From: Algoriphagus aquimarinus
GTDB lineage: Bacteria; Bacteroidota; Bacteroidia; Cytophagales; Cyclobacteriaceae
Assembly: GCF_007997215.1 (NCBI RefSeq)
Contig: NZ_VORW01000001.1
Location: 620,001-684,000, forward strand
Length of the DNA: 64,000 nucleotides
Reading direction: 5' to 3'
The notes beneath the pieces are model-generated. The model was not told the DNA's origin, made no database searches, and saw only the letters and a program-made list of their open reading frames with translations. Below, piece after piece: positions 7,576 to 17,041 of this stretch. The first letter of the stretch is position 1; each line of letters starts with the position of its first letter. Both the position numbers and the translations under genes were made by a program.

Positions 7576-10131
7576 TTATCGAGTTGTTCCTCCATTGATC
7601 ACTTGACCAAAGAAGATCGCATTCATATAGAGTTTGTTCGTACCGAACCAAAATGCCCGGAAGTTCATATTATCCGCAAAAGCAACAATACGGCCTCTTC
7701 CTACTCCAGAAATCTGAATCACAGATCCGTTCTGAATTCCTGGAAGATTGGAAGGATGAAGATATCCAGACGCCAGTGGCTTATCTGTGTAAACTAATGG
7801 ATTTGCATACGGATTTTCTGATGGCTCCATAAACAAGTTATCATTTCGGAACGTGTGAATATCTGAATTGACGTAACCGTAGCCGATTGGATGTGTCAGA
7901 TCTAATGTCGCATTGAATATAGCTCCACCAGTTACTTTCGCTCCTCGGGCATTATCATAGTCTGCATAGCTTTTTTGCAGTCCCGCTTCTGGAGCACCAC
8001 TTTCACGGAATTTGAAGTTACCTACTTCATTCTGGGAAAGGAATTGAATCGCTCCACCTTTCGCAAGTAGTGTTCCTCCACCTGAAATCCATGATTTGAG
8101 TGTAGCTGCACCTGATTTCCCAAGACTACTATAACTGCCATCTGGCATCAGAATCACATTGTATCTATCCAGAGTACTACCGCCAATTCTATCCATTGGC
8201 AGTAAAGTAATAGGCATTTCATAACGCTGATCCAACAAGTGCCAGATCTCCCCTGCTTCATAGCTATCCACTCCGCCTTCCACTAAAAGTGCGATTTCTG
8301 GTTTGTCTAGCGGCATCATATTTGGCGACCCAATGTTCAATCCTCCGGTATATCCGGTCGTCAAGCCGTAGATATCTACGGTGGATTCCTTAGCTATTTC
8401 GGATAGCTTGTTATAAAAAGCCTGATCATCCAAGCCCGTTGCGCCTTTGCCAATTAGCAAGGTCCCACGTCCAAACTTTTTGCCATCTGCAGAAGTGAAT
8501 TCTCCGGTAGCTACTCTCACTTGAAAATCCGCATCCATCAATTTGTAAGCAGCTTTTGGAGCATAATAATCCGTCCATTCCATCGCATACTGATAGGCTC
8601 CTGCATCACCAATTACTTTTCCTGGAGCCAAAGCGATAGAACTTTTAGTGATTTCATTTACGCTTGCCAGATTCAAAATCTGACTATTCAACGCCATATA
8701 GTCCAAGTTAAAAGCCATCGGGTAAGTCCAAGCTGAAATGTCATAAAACAAGCTGTCTTTAAATGTATTTCTTGTTTCGAACATCGCCTTGATCAGTCTG
8801 TATTGAGGCTGATCTGCCGGTACTATGTATGAATTTTCTTTCTGAAATTCTTTTCCGTTCACGGTGATATCATCATTCAGACTAAAAACTTTGATGTCAT
8901 GCTGCAGGATCAAATCTGCCAAATGATAGCTTCGTGCATCGTCATCCCTACTTCCAAAAATATAGGCTTTGTTTGTATCAGAGTCTACTTCCTTTTGAAT
9001 ATCCTTATAGAAATCCTTCATGAATTGATTCAACTCCTGACGCATTTCCTTTGCAGCTTGAAAGGAGGAAAGATTAGCTGTGAATTGGTTTCTAATGGTA
9101 AAAGGGAAGCTGAGCATACCGTTTACACTTTCTTGCAAGTGCCCTCTAGAACTAGCCTGCTCAAATAAAATCCCAATAGAACCCTGAACATCTGGGTACG
9201 TCGATCCCTTTCCATAATAGTAATCATCGTAGCTCTCCTGATTGAAATAAAGTGAACCAATCTGATCTAGCGCTTTTGCATGGTAAGTGCCAATTTTCTT
9301 CGTCAACTCAAAGTTTTTGGCCGGAGTAAGTGGGTGCATACGCGCAGGAACTCCCGGCTGGAAGAAAAATGTACTGTTGGTTCCCATCTCGTGAAAATCC
9401 AGATGAATGTTTGGAAGCCATTCTTGGAACACACGCACTCTATTCCTTGACTCAGGATGTTGTACTGGAAGCCAGTCTCTGTTTAGGTCAAACCAATAGT
9501 GGTTTGTCCTTCCACGTGGCCACGATTCGTTAAATTCTGCATTGTTCGGATCACCGTTCATGTTATACGACTTATGAGTATTTACCCAAGAAGCGAAGCG
9601 ATTGAGTCCATCCGGATTGATAGCAGGGTCAAGTAGCAAAACCATATTCTCTAAATCTCCTGCGATTTCCTTTGCTGCCGCAAAATGGTAGGCAGCCAAA
9701 AGAGAAGCATTCGCTCCACTTGGCTCATTTCCATGAACCGAATAGCCCATAAACATCACAATCGGCATTTTTGAAATATCCAACGATGCTCCAGCATCCC
9801 TAAGTTTTTTCCGATCTGCCTTGATCTGGTCTATTTTTGCAAGATTAGACGGGGAAGTGATGGTCAAAAGAACCTGAGGTCTTTTCTCGTAAGTTCTGCC
9901 AGTTTCTTCGAAAGTCACACGATCCGAAGCAGCTGCCACAGCCTTCATGTACATCACTAGCTGATCGTGGCTCACGTGCCATTCACCCACTTCATATCCC
10001 AAAACTTCCTTTGGGGTCGGGATCGATTGATCGTATGTATATCCGGTTGGTAAATAATAGCTTAGATCGACTTGAGCATAGCTAGCGAGCGCAAAAAAGG
10101 ATAAAAGCAGCGAAAGCAGACTTTTTTTCAT
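7576..10131 (-). CDS. Secreted M14 family zinc carboxypeptidase
   Basis: 851 residues with a signal peptide (ends near SYAQ, residue 20). The M14 zinc signature HGNEPSGA gives H133 and E136; a second cluster, INPDGLNRFASW followed by DLNRDW, matches the M14 substrate-binding region, and HLDFHEMG (about 243-250) provides the third zinc ligand. The C-terminal half contains a class-I-glutamine-amidotransferase-like domain (about 610-720), as in the large Bacteroidota M14 proteins. It should hydrolyse peptides in the periplasm or outside the cell. The gene stands alone with its own terminator. Confidence 0.88.
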   Translation of the reverse strand: MKKSLLSLLLSFFALASYAQVDLSYYLPTGYTYDQSIPTPKEVLGYEVGEWHVSHDQLVMYMKAVAAASDRVTFEETGRTYEKRPQVLLTITSPSNLAKIDQIKADRKKLRDAGASLDISKMPIVMFMGYSVHGNEPSGANASLLAAYHFAAAKEIAGDLENMVLLLDPAINPDGLNRFASWVNTHKSYNMNGDPNNAEFNESWPRGRTNHYWFDLNRDWLPVQHPESRNRVRVFQEWLPNIHLDFHEMGTNSTFFFQPGVPARMHPLTPAKNFELTKKIGTYHAKALDQIGSLYFNQESYDDYYYGKGSTYPDVQGSIGILFEQASSRGHLQESVNGMLSFPFTIRNQFTANLSSFQAAKEMRQELNQFMKDFYKDIQKEVDSDTNKAYIFGSRDDDARSYHLADLILQHDIKVFSLNDDITVNGKEFQKENSYIVPADQPQYRLIKAMFETRNTFKDSLFYDISAWTYPMAFNLDYMALNSQILNLASVNEITKSSIALAPGKVIGDAGAYQYAMEWTDYYAPKAAYKLMDADFQVRVATGEFTSADGKKFGRGTLLIGKGATGLDDQAFYNKLSEIAKESTVDIYGLTTGYTGGLNIGSPNMMPLDKPEIALLVEGGVDSYEAGEIWHLLDQRYEMPITLLPMDRIGGSTLDRYNVILMPDGSYSSLGKSGAATLKSWISGGGTLLAKGGAIQFLSQNEVGNFKFRESGAPEAGLQKSYADYDNARGAKVTGGAIFNATLDLTHPIGYGYVNSDIHTFRNDNLFMEPSENPYANPLVYTDKPLASGYLHPSNLPGIQNGSVIQISGVGRGRIVAFADNMNFRAFWFGTNKLYMNAIFFGQVINGGTTR

Positions 10132-10225
10132 AGAGATTGGTGGTTTAACTTTTAGCTAAATTGATACTTTGATTCCTTAAAAAAAGCTATTTTGGTTCAA
10201 TGGTTAAAATAATTGAAGAATACAC

Positions 10226-10480
10226 ATGGATTTAATAGCTCCTGGCGAAGGCCAACTGTTTTGGCAAATTTCATTCCTCTTTTGCCTTCTGTATCTAGGA
10301 TTTTGGGCTTATGCCCTTTTTGACGCCTTAAGTTCTGAATTTAGAGCCGCTCACAGTAAGTTTATGTGGGTGCTTGCTATTCTCTTTGCTCCAGTTATCG
10401 GTACATTTCTTTATCTGTCTATGGCTAAAAGTATCAGAAAAGACAGACGTAATTTCAATCCCTCTTTTTCAAAAAAATAA
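10226..10480 (+). CDS. PLDc_N domain small membrane protein (1 of 3)
   Basis: 84 residues with two TM helices (about 14-33 and 46-66) separated by a short acidic/polar loop containing ALFDALSSEF and followed by APVIGTFLYLSM. This is the PLDc_N (phospholipase D N-terminal-like) domain, found alone in many small membrane proteins of unknown role. It begins a row of three related genes on the plus strand. Confidence 0.72.
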   Translation: MDLIAPGEGQLFWQISFLFCLLYLGFWAYALFDALSSEFRAAHSKFMWVLAILFAPVIGTFLYLSMAKSIRKDRRNFNPSFSKK

Positions 10481-10496
10481 TATAACTACTTACTAA

Positions 10497-10730
10497 ATGG
10501 CACTTTCTTTTATTCAAAACATGGGCGGCGGCTTTATGATCATCTTTCTTCTTTTTGGAATACTCTATGCTATTCTTTGGGTTTACTGCTTGGTAGATAT
10601 CCTTCGTTCGGAATTCAAAGATCCCAACATGAAAATTATCTGGATCGTGATTCTCCTATTTGCTCAAGGTATTGGCCCACTTGTTTACTTGGCGATGGGA
10701 AAAAGCACCAAAACCACAAATTACTCTTGA
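10497..10730 (+). CDS. PLDc_N domain small membrane protein (2 of 3)
   Basis: 77 residues; first helix about 10-31, then CLVDILRSEFKDPNMK, then a second helix ending GIGPLVYLAMGK. The same domain as its upstream neighbour, 16 nt away, so the two are probable tandem duplicates in one operon. The W-I-V-I-L-L-F-A segment corresponds to the W-V-L-A-I-L-F-A segment of copy 1. Function unknown. Confidence 0.75.
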   Translation: MALSFIQNMGGGFMIIFLLFGILYAILWVYCLVDILRSEFKDPNMKIIWIVILLFAQGIGPLVYLAMGKSTKTTNYS

Positions 10731-10731
10731 T

Positions 10732-10905
10732 ATGTTCGGACTTGGGATAATAGGATTGGCTATTTACGCTTTCACGATTTACGACGTGATCATGAGCAAT
10801 TTTGCCAACCAAAACGACAAATTGATCTGGATTATTATTGTAGTGTTGGTTCCCCTTGTCGGCGCTGTACTTTGGTTTTTGATCGGTAGGGGAAAGAGGA
10901 TTTAG
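10732..10905 (+). CDS. PLDc_N domain small membrane protein (3 of 3)
   Basis: 57 residues starting MFGLGIIGLAIYAFTIYDVI at the ATG at 10732, which lies 1 nt after the previous stop codon. A longer in-frame start at 10660 exists but would overlap the previous gene by 71 nt and would add a sequence unlike the family. The second helix (LIWIIIVVLVPLVGAVLWFLIG) and the N-D-K-L-I-W junction follow the pattern of copies 1 and 2. It has the shortest N-terminus of the three. Confidence 0.68.
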   Translation: MFGLGIIGLAIYAFTIYDVIMSNFANQNDKLIWIIIVVLVPLVGAVLWFLIGRGKRI

Positions 10906-10994
10906 TACGAGATTTCAATTTTAGCAATACTTTAAAATAGCGACTGAAATCAAATTGTTAAATTATTCGTTCAATTGAAATAAAAGCAAAAATC

Positions 10995-11159
10995 ATGGTA
11001 ACCGTAATTAAAAAGGGATCAGATAAGAAAGAGGTAGAGAAAGCACTATCCAAAGCTAAAAGCAAGAAAAACTTCGATGCTCACAAATACTGTGGAAGCC
11101 TTACATTAAAGAAGGACCCATTAGCCATTCAAAAGGTGATGAGAAATGAATGGGAATAG
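10995..11159 (+). CDS. Small putative antitoxin upstream of PIN toxin
   Basis: 54 residues: starts MVTVIKKGSDKKEVEKAL, is rich in lysine, and ends MRNEWE. It overlaps the PIN gene by 14 nt, the usual layout of VapBC-like operons. Short proteins with a KKGS...K..G.L.L..DPL..QK..R.EW pattern are frequent partners of PIN toxins in Bacteroidota as far as I recall; I cannot assign a named family. Its role as antitoxin rests on position. Confidence 0.65.
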   Translation: MVTVIKKGSDKKEVEKALSKAKSKKNFDAHKYCGSLTLKKDPLAIQKVMRNEWE

Positions 11160-11517
11160 CTTACTTCTTGACACCAATATTATCCTTTATTTGTTAGCAG
11201 GCAATCAGACTGTTGCTGATTTTTTGAACAACAAAACAGTGTTTGTTTCATTTGTAACTGAATTAGAATTACTGGGGTATGATGGCTTAGAATCTGAAGG
11301 AAAGCTGATTGTTGAAAATTTACTGGAAGATTCTACCATCATTGACATCAATTCAGAGATAAAGAAGGTTGTGATTGAATTACGAAAAGCCCACAAAATC
11401 AAGTTGCCCGATGCAATAATTGCAGCTACAGCCTTTTACTTAAATATCCCTTTGATGACTTCAGATAAACGCCTTTCGAAACTCAAGGAATTGAACATCT
11501 TGCTTTTTGAAAAATGA
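11146..11517 (+). CDS. PIN-domain ribonuclease toxin (VapC-like)
   Basis: 123 residues, normal for VapC. The acidic catalytic set of PIN domains is visible: D9 in LLLDTNIIL, E39 or E41 in FVTELELLGYD, D89 in KLPDAIIAA, and D107 in TSDKRL. PIN toxins cleave tRNA or rRNA when not bound by their antitoxin. It is coupled with the small gene directly upstream. Confidence 0.85.
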   Translation: MNGNSLLLDTNIILYLLAGNQTVADFLNNKTVFVSFVTELELLGYDGLESEGKLIVENLLEDSTIIDINSEIKKVVIELRKAHKIKLPDAIIAATAFYLNIPLMTSDKRLSKLKELNILLFEK

Positions 11518-11641
11518 GGTGTTTTTTAAGTGACTATTAACAATTCATGAAGTCAATTCACACACTTGGGATTTAATAATATAGTGTTATTAGATTTTGT
11601 GTTAATAACTAAATAATGGGTCTACAATTTCTACATAATGA

Positions 11642-11959
11642 CTAGATGAAGTAAGATTAGAACAATTTGTGGCCGATTTAAACGAACAAGTTGGTTTAAA
11701 TTATAATGTTGTTAAAGAAATATTTAAAGACATACCAGTAAAAGGTTCTGTGATTTCAATTTCAGAAAAAGAAAAATTAAATCCTGAAGAATTTATAAAA
11801 CGCCTTTTCCAATCAGAAAATAATGAGTTATTGCCTATAAAAGATTTTTTACCAGTGCAAGGAATAGCTCAAGTTATTGTTGCTAAAGAAAGTATTATTC
11901 CATATTTCTCTAAAGTCGATAAATCAATTAGAGAAATGATTAAAAAATTGGAGAGCTGA
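11642..11959 (+). pseudogene. AT-rich orphan reading frame, probable gene fragment
   Basis: An open frame runs from just after a TGA at 11639 to 11959. The part from a GTG at 11669 encodes 96 residues, but the protein-like sequence extends upstream of that codon (LDEVRLEQFVADLNEQVGL) with no ATG, GTG or TTG there. It is clearly more AT-rich than its neighbours. No family recognised. It is either a gene with a GTG start at 11669 or, more likely, the 3' part of a longer gene whose front was lost. It lies next to a toxin-antitoxin pair. Confidence 0.45.
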
Positions 11960-12018
11960 CAATTAGCCTATTCTTTTTTGGAGGCAATGCGAATATACCT
12001 TACTGAAGAAGACAAGTT

Positions 12019-12924
12019 TTACAATGTAACATTCCCTCTCCCATAAATCTCCTTCAAAGCCCCATTTAGCTCTGGACATTCAAAGTCAAATCCTGCTTTT
12101 TGTATTTTTTGTGAGGAAACTCGATTGCCTCCTAGCACTATCGCTGCCATTTCCCCTAGGATTAATCTTAGCACAAAGCCTGGCACTCCAATTCCCAGAT
12201 ATGGTTTCCCCTTGGCTTTTGCAGCAGCTTGAGTCAATTGCTGATTGGTCGCAGGATTAGGACCTACAGAATTGTAAACTCCCTGAAGTGTCGTTTTTTC
12301 CAAGGCAAAGACAAACATTCTCGCAAGATCCTCAATTGCAATCCAACTCATCCACTGATCTCCTTTTCCCAAAGGTGCAGCTACAGGCGGCTTCATCATT
12401 TCGCCAAGCGCTCCACCATTTGCATCCAGTACTATGCCTATTCTCAGCATTACCGTGCGTAGATGTAGCTCTTCCATTTTCTTCACTTCATTTTCCCATG
12501 CGACCACCACCTCAGCTAAAAAGTCTGATCCTGCTTTATGTGTTTCATCCATCAGGGACGTGCCTGTACTAAACCCGTAATATCCCACGGCCGAGGCAGA
12601 TATAAATGAATTCGGTTTTTCCGTAGCTTTATCTACGGCATCATAGAGCAGTCTGGTACTCTGAATACGGGAATCCAAAATCAATTTCTTTCGCTCATCT
12701 GTCCACCGCTTCTCAGCAACTCCAGCTCCAGCCAGATGAATGATAGCATCTGCCCATTCCATCGCTTCGGGATCTATAGTTTGTTTTTCTATATCCCACA
12801 GAAAAGATTTTTGCTTTTGCTGTGATCTACTAAGCCAAACCACTGCATATCCCTTCAATTCCAGCAGCTGGGTAATTTTGTGGCCAATAAGACCAGAACC
12901 TCCGGAAATAAGAATATTTTTCAT
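12019..12924 (-). CDS. TIGR01777 family epimerase/oxidoreductase
   Basis: 301 residues. The N-terminal Rossmann glycine motif SGGSGLIGHKI (about 7-17) and the family hallmarks ADAIIHLAGAGVAEKRWT, SAVGYYGFS, LRIGIVLDANGGAL and the C-terminal LRLILGEMAAIVLGGNRVSSQKI identify the SDR39U1/YfcH group of NAD(P)-dependent epimerase-like proteins. The substrate is unknown in the family. Length matches. A 68-bp repeat, also seen upstream of the gene starting at 33811, lies 24 bp before the start codon. Confidence 0.9.
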   Translation of the reverse strand: MKNILISGGSGLIGHKITQLLELKGYAVVWLSRSQQKQKSFLWDIEKQTIDPEAMEWADAIIHLAGAGVAEKRWTDERKKLILDSRIQSTRLLYDAVDKATEKPNSFISASAVGYYGFSTGTSLMDETHKAGSDFLAEVVVAWENEVKKMEELHLRTVMLRIGIVLDANGGALGEMMKPPVAAPLGKGDQWMSWIAIEDLARMFVFALEKTTLQGVYNSVGPNPATNQQLTQAAAKAKGKPYLGIGVPGFVLRLILGEMAAIVLGGNRVSSQKIQKAGFDFECPELNGALKEIYGRGNVTL

Positions 12925-12947
12925 CTGTATATATATTGATTTTTAAT

Positions 12948-13015
12948 GGTCAGATGGAATCTCGCATAATTGTAATCATCCCAGTGTGTGGTGAATACGA
13001 CATGCTCGATTTCAT
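12948..13015 (-). repeat. 68-bp dispersed repeat, copy 1
   Basis: Shares nearly identical ends with 33834-33902: about 20 bp at one end (GGTCAnATGGAATCTCGCAT) and CATGCTCGATTTCAT at the other, with a partly conserved middle. On the minus strand it can be read as EIEHVVFTTHWDDYNYARF, an open stretch without a start codon, so it may be a decayed coding fragment. The remaining intergenic bases up to 13150 hold nothing else I recognise. Confidence 0.6.
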
Positions 13016-13150
13016 AATTGGGTGATTTGTATTTAGATAACCCGATAACCTACAAATAAGTTGGCCTTCTCTGAATGATATAAGGTTATATATGCCTCAT
13101 TAAATTCAATATCTATTCCTAATTTGGGCTAACTATTTGAAAAACCTAGT

Positions 13151-14416
13151 TTGAACAGCGCTTCTATTTTTCGATACATACTACTTTGGATCGTTTTAGG
13201 CCTCTTAGTTGGCTTACTTTCTGGCGCTGCATCTGCCATTTTTCTTATTACTTTGAATTGGGCTACAGATTATCGCGAGTCGCACCTTTGGATCATCGCA
13301 TTACTGCCCATTGCAGGTTTCGTGATCGGCTGGAGTTACTACCGCTATGGAGAAAATTCGGTGAAAGGAAACAATCTTTTACTCGAGGAACTATACCGAA
13401 CAGAAAAGCCAATTCCTCTCAGAATGACTCCATTGGTCCTATTTGGGACGATTTTGACACATTTATTTGGTGGATCAGCAGGACGTGAAGGTACAGCTGT
13501 GCAAATGGGCGGTTCCCTAGCAGATCAGCTTACCAAGTATTTTCGTCTGCATCCCGAGGATCGTAGGATCATCTTAATTGCCGGAGTTGCCGGTGGATTT
13601 GCTTCTGTATTTGGAACACCGCTGGCAGGAGCAATTTTTGCGCTTGAATGGATGCTACATCGAAAATTTCGATGGAAATCGCTGTTTCCAGCCCTTTGGA
13701 CAGCTTTAGTCGCCAATTGGGTCTGTGCGTCGCTTTTTGGCGTAGGACATACGCATTATTTGGTAGATCTCGTACCTCCACATACTTTGGTCAACCTAAT
13801 TTGGATCATTCCTGCTGGAATTGCCTTTGGGTTATCAGGGAGATTATTTGCCCAAAGCACTCATTTTTTTTCTCATCAATTTTCCAAGCACATCACTTAC
13901 CCTCCACTTCGTCCGGTCATAGGCGGACTGTTGATTGCGGCATTTGTATACATTTCGGACAGTACGACTTATATAGGATTAGGCGTTCCGAGGATAGTTG
14001 AAGCATTCGAAACACCGCTTCCCTGGTACGATTGGTTGGCAAAAACAGGTCTGACCAGCTTCACTTTAGGAGCTGGATTCAAAGGAGGAGAAGTGACACC
14101 TCTATTCTTTACTGGCGCGACCCTGGGCAACGCACTCGCTACCTGGATCCCGCTTCCACTTGCTTTGCTGGCAGGAATGGGTTTTGTAGGAGTCTTTTCT
14201 GGCGCCACCAATACGCCCATGGCTTGCACCGTGATGGGGATGGAACTGTTTGGATACGAATCTGGAATATTTTTGGGTATTGCCTGCCTGATAGCGTATC
14301 TTTTCAGCGGGAGATCTAGCATTTATTCTTCACAAAATGTGGATAAAAAATTCCACTTATATCCTGCAGAAGGGATATTTACCTTTTCGCGAAAAAAATC
14401 AAAAAAGAATGATTGA
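13151..14416 (+). CDS. ClC family chloride channel or H+/Cl- exchanger
   Basis: 421 residues with about ten hydrophobic helices. The signature GGSAGREGTAVQMGG carries the gating glutamate (GREG), which favours an exchanger-type mechanism. A second conserved region is FKGGEVTPLFFTGATLGNAL, and FSGATNTPMACTVMGMELFG follows. The start is a TTG; no in-frame ATG precedes it, and the N-terminal hydrophobic segment would be lost with any later start. It is transcribed just before the potassium transporter genes, suggesting coordinated ion homeostasis. Confidence 0.9.
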   Translation: MNSASIFRYILLWIVLGLLVGLLSGAASAIFLITLNWATDYRESHLWIIALLPIAGFVIGWSYYRYGENSVKGNNLLLEELYRTEKPIPLRMTPLVLFGTILTHLFGGSAGREGTAVQMGGSLADQLTKYFRLHPEDRRIILIAGVAGGFASVFGTPLAGAIFALEWMLHRKFRWKSLFPALWTALVANWVCASLFGVGHTHYLVDLVPPHTLVNLIWIIPAGIAFGLSGRLFAQSTHFFSHQFSKHITYPPLRPVIGGLLIAAFVYISDSTTYIGLGVPRIVEAFETPLPWYDWLAKTGLTSFTLGAGFKGGEVTPLFFTGATLGNALATWIPLPLALLAGMGFVGVFSGATNTPMACTVMGMELFGYESGIFLGIACLIAYLFSGRSSIYSSQNVDKKFHLYPAEGIFTFSRKKSKKND

Positions 14417-14443
14417 TATTGCTTTAAAGCCTATATCCAGCCC

Positions 14444-16258
14444 ATGAAACTTAAGCTGAAAATCTTTACCAACCCTGATCGCAATATCATCTTTTTGAAA
14501 AAGGTGATAAAGGTGCAGGAAAAAGTAGTTCAGGTTAGCAGTATTCTCGCCTTTGGAATATTACTTTTTCACTTGGGCTATTCTATTGATCCTCAAGATC
14601 AAGTCGCTACTTCTACACTATTCAACATTTCACTAATCTTAATTGGAATAGGATACTTTGTTAAAGTATTATTAGTAGAAAAATCCATAATACCTGCCAG
14701 AGTAATTCTCGAATTGCTCCTTTCAATTATTCTAATCCTAACTGCCTTAATTCGTTGGAATGTGCTGGGAGATGAAATGACCCAACTGGTTTTAGACTTC
14801 ACAGCGCATTATCACCTCATAAATGGATTAGTGATTGTTCTGTTCTTTATAGAGCTAAGCAAATTCAGCCTTACTGTAAATGAGCTAAAACTCAGTCCCT
14901 CACTGGTATTTATACTGTCTTTTGTCTTATTGATACTTGTTGGTGCTGGACTTTTGAGCCTTCCAGAAGCCACTTCAAGAGATATTAGTTTTATAGATGC
15001 ACTTTTTACATCCACCTCGGCCGTATGTGTCACTGGATTGATTGTATTAGATACTGCCAAAGATTTTACCTTTTTCGGTCAGGTAGTCATTATGATTTTG
15101 TTCCAAATTGGCGGACTTGGAATCATGGTTTTCACGAGTTTCTTTGGCTTCTTTTTCAAGGGAAGTTATTCTATAGAAAACAGACTTTTCATTCGTGATT
15201 ACATTAATGAAAACAATGTAAATGAGATTTATACCACCTTATTTAAGATCATCTCTTTTACCGTTTTAGTGGAAGGCCTTTGTGCAGTTATGATTTATCA
15301 TTTTACAGATGCCGCGGAATTTTCAGGTAAGGGAGATCAATTGTTCTTCGCTCTTTTCCATGCTATTTCAGCTTTTTGTAATGCAGGCTTTTCCACGCTC
15401 AGCAATGGATTGTACCAAGAGGGTTTCCGAGAAGCTTACAATATGCATTTAGTGATTGCTTTGGCAATTGTGTTGGGAGGAATCGGGTTTCCAGTTGTTT
15501 TGAACTACTATTCCTACCTGAAGCATCTAGTAGTCGGCTATGTAAAAAGTGTATTAGGAATAGAGAAATACCGACATACCCCACGCGTTTCCAGCGTCAA
15601 TACACGATTAGTAGTCTATACAACAGGAATTCTTCTGGCAGTTGGAATGGTCGTATATGCCATATCCGAGCAAGATGCTACCCTGAAAGGTCTGAGTACC
15701 TATGGCAAATTTGTCACCACAGTTTTTGGCGCAGTGACTCCACGAACAGCCGGTTTCAACACAGTCGATATGCGGGAATTAGCTGTTCCCACGATTTTAG
15801 TCTATCTCTTTCTGATGTGGATCGGTGCATCTCCAGGCTCTACAGGCGGAGGGCTAAAGACCAGTACTTTTGCAGTGGCGATGCTCAACACATTTAGTAT
15901 TGCTTCGGGTAAAACCAGAGTGGAAGTATTCAGAAGACAAATTACCAATGAAACACTTAAAAAAGCTTTTGCGGTAATTTCCCTTTCGGTATTGGTAATG
16001 GGGTTTGGTGTCTTTTTACTTATGATTTTTGACCCCAAATTACCCATGATAGATGTTGCTTTCGAGGTGTTCAGTGCATTTTCAACCGTGGGACTTACAC
16101 TGGGGATCACTCCTCAATTAAGCACAGGCAGCAAACTGGTATTGATGGCTATCATGCTCATAGGAAGAGTAGGGACACTGACTATTTTAGTGGCGATCGT
16201 CCGAAAAATCGGTGAGCAGCGGTACAAGTACCCTGAGGAAACCGTCTTTATAACTTAA
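14444..16258 (+). CDS. TrkH/KtrB-type potassium uptake membrane subunit
   Basis: 604 residues, longer than a typical KtrB of about 450 because of an N-terminal extension with about four TM helices (residues 25-140). The four pore loops with their filter glycines are visible: TSAVCVTGLIV, AFCNAGFSTL, TPRTAGFNTVD and FSTVGLTLG. It would form the K+ translocating subunit in the inner membrane. The RCK regulatory protein follows 93 nt downstream, the expected partner. The extension has no function I can name. Confidence 0.9.
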   Translation: MKLKLKIFTNPDRNIIFLKKVIKVQEKVVQVSSILAFGILLFHLGYSIDPQDQVATSTLFNISLILIGIGYFVKVLLVEKSIIPARVILELLLSIILILTALIRWNVLGDEMTQLVLDFTAHYHLINGLVIVLFFIELSKFSLTVNELKLSPSLVFILSFVLLILVGAGLLSLPEATSRDISFIDALFTSTSAVCVTGLIVLDTAKDFTFFGQVVIMILFQIGGLGIMVFTSFFGFFFKGSYSIENRLFIRDYINENNVNEIYTTLFKIISFTVLVEGLCAVMIYHFTDAAEFSGKGDQLFFALFHAISAFCNAGFSTLSNGLYQEGFREAYNMHLVIALAIVLGGIGFPVVLNYYSYLKHLVVGYVKSVLGIEKYRHTPRVSSVNTRLVVYTTGILLAVGMVVYAISEQDATLKGLSTYGKFVTTVFGAVTPRTAGFNTVDMRELAVPTILVYLFLMWIGASPGSTGGGLKTSTFAVAMLNTFSIASGKTRVEVFRRQITNETLKKAFAVISLSVLVMGFGVFLLMIFDPKLPMIDVAFEVFSAFSTVGLTLGITPQLSTGSKLVLMAIMLIGRVGTLTILVAIVRKIGEQRYKYPEETVFIT

Positions 16259-16310
16259 TTTTAAACGCATGAAATGAGTACGATTGAAAATTATCAACCG
16301 TGCGAATTCC

Positions 16311-16324
16311 TCCCGATATCGGGA
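16311..16324. repeat. Perfect 14-bp palindrome
   Basis: TCCCGATATCGGGA lies between the K+ uptake membrane gene and the RCK gene. A related inverted repeat, TCCCGAT-N4-ATCGGGA, occurs at 62303-62320 between the two tRNA genes, so this is probably a small dispersed palindromic element rather than an operator. Confidence 0.5.
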
Positions 16325-16351
16325 TGATCATTATAAATCAGCTACATATTT

Positions 16352-17041
16352 ATGAAATATATAATCGTAGGCATAGGCAATTTTGGGGGATATCTGGCAA
16401 AGCGCCTGACAAATCTTGGACACGAGGTAATCGGCATAGATTCTAACGAAAGCAAGATAGAATCTATCAAGGATAGCATCACCCATTCCATCGTAATGGA
16501 CGCTACAGACCAGGCTGCTGTTAAAAATCTTCCTTTGAAAGATACTGATATCGTAATCATTGCGATAGGGGAAGATGTCGGATCATCTATCATGAGTACT
16601 GCTATTTTCAAGCAGCTAAAATCAAAGCGCATAATCGCGAGAGCAATTAATGACCTTCATGAAACGGTCATTCAGGCTATCGGTGTAGACGAAATCATCC
16701 ATCCCGAAGAAGAAACGGCTGATCGTTTAGCCAAGCGTCTTGAAATGAAAGGCGTTCTGGATTCCTTAGAGATCTCAGATGAATATAATATTGTGGAAGT
16801 GAAAGTACCCAAACGCTATGTAGATATGACCGTAGCCAAGGCTGACATTAGAAAAGAATATTATCTCAATATTCTCACTATTATAAGAATAGAGCAAAAG
16901 AAGAATCTCCTAGGTATTAATACGCCGCACAAAAATGTGATTGGTGTTGTTACCCCTGACTATAAATTTGCACATGAAGATATTTTGTTGCTTTTTGGAA
17001 AAATCAAAAACATACAGGATTTCTTGAACCTAGGAGATTAG
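16352..17041 (+). CDS. KtrA/TrkA-type RCK regulatory subunit
   Basis: 229 residues. RCK_N Rossmann domain with GIGNFGGYLA (about 7-16), aspartate in VIGIDSNE, and IVMDATD; RCK_C domain from about 140 (ADIRKEYYLNILTIIR, then an ATP/ligand-sensing fold). Such proteins bind NAD(H) or ATP and gate the KtrB pore. Size and domain order match KtrA. The gene is convergent with the K+ channel gene on the other strand; their ends overlap by 4 nt. Confidence 0.9.
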   Translation: MKYIIVGIGNFGGYLAKRLTNLGHEVIGIDSNESKIESIKDSITHSIVMDATDQAAVKNLPLKDTDIVIIAIGEDVGSSIMSTAIFKQLKSKRIIARAINDLHETVIQAIGVDEIIHPEEETADRLAKRLEMKGVLDSLEISDEYNIVEVKVPKRYVDMTVAKADIRKEYYLNILTIIRIEQKKNLLGINTPHKNVIGVVTPDYKFAHEDILLLFGKIKNIQDFLNLGD

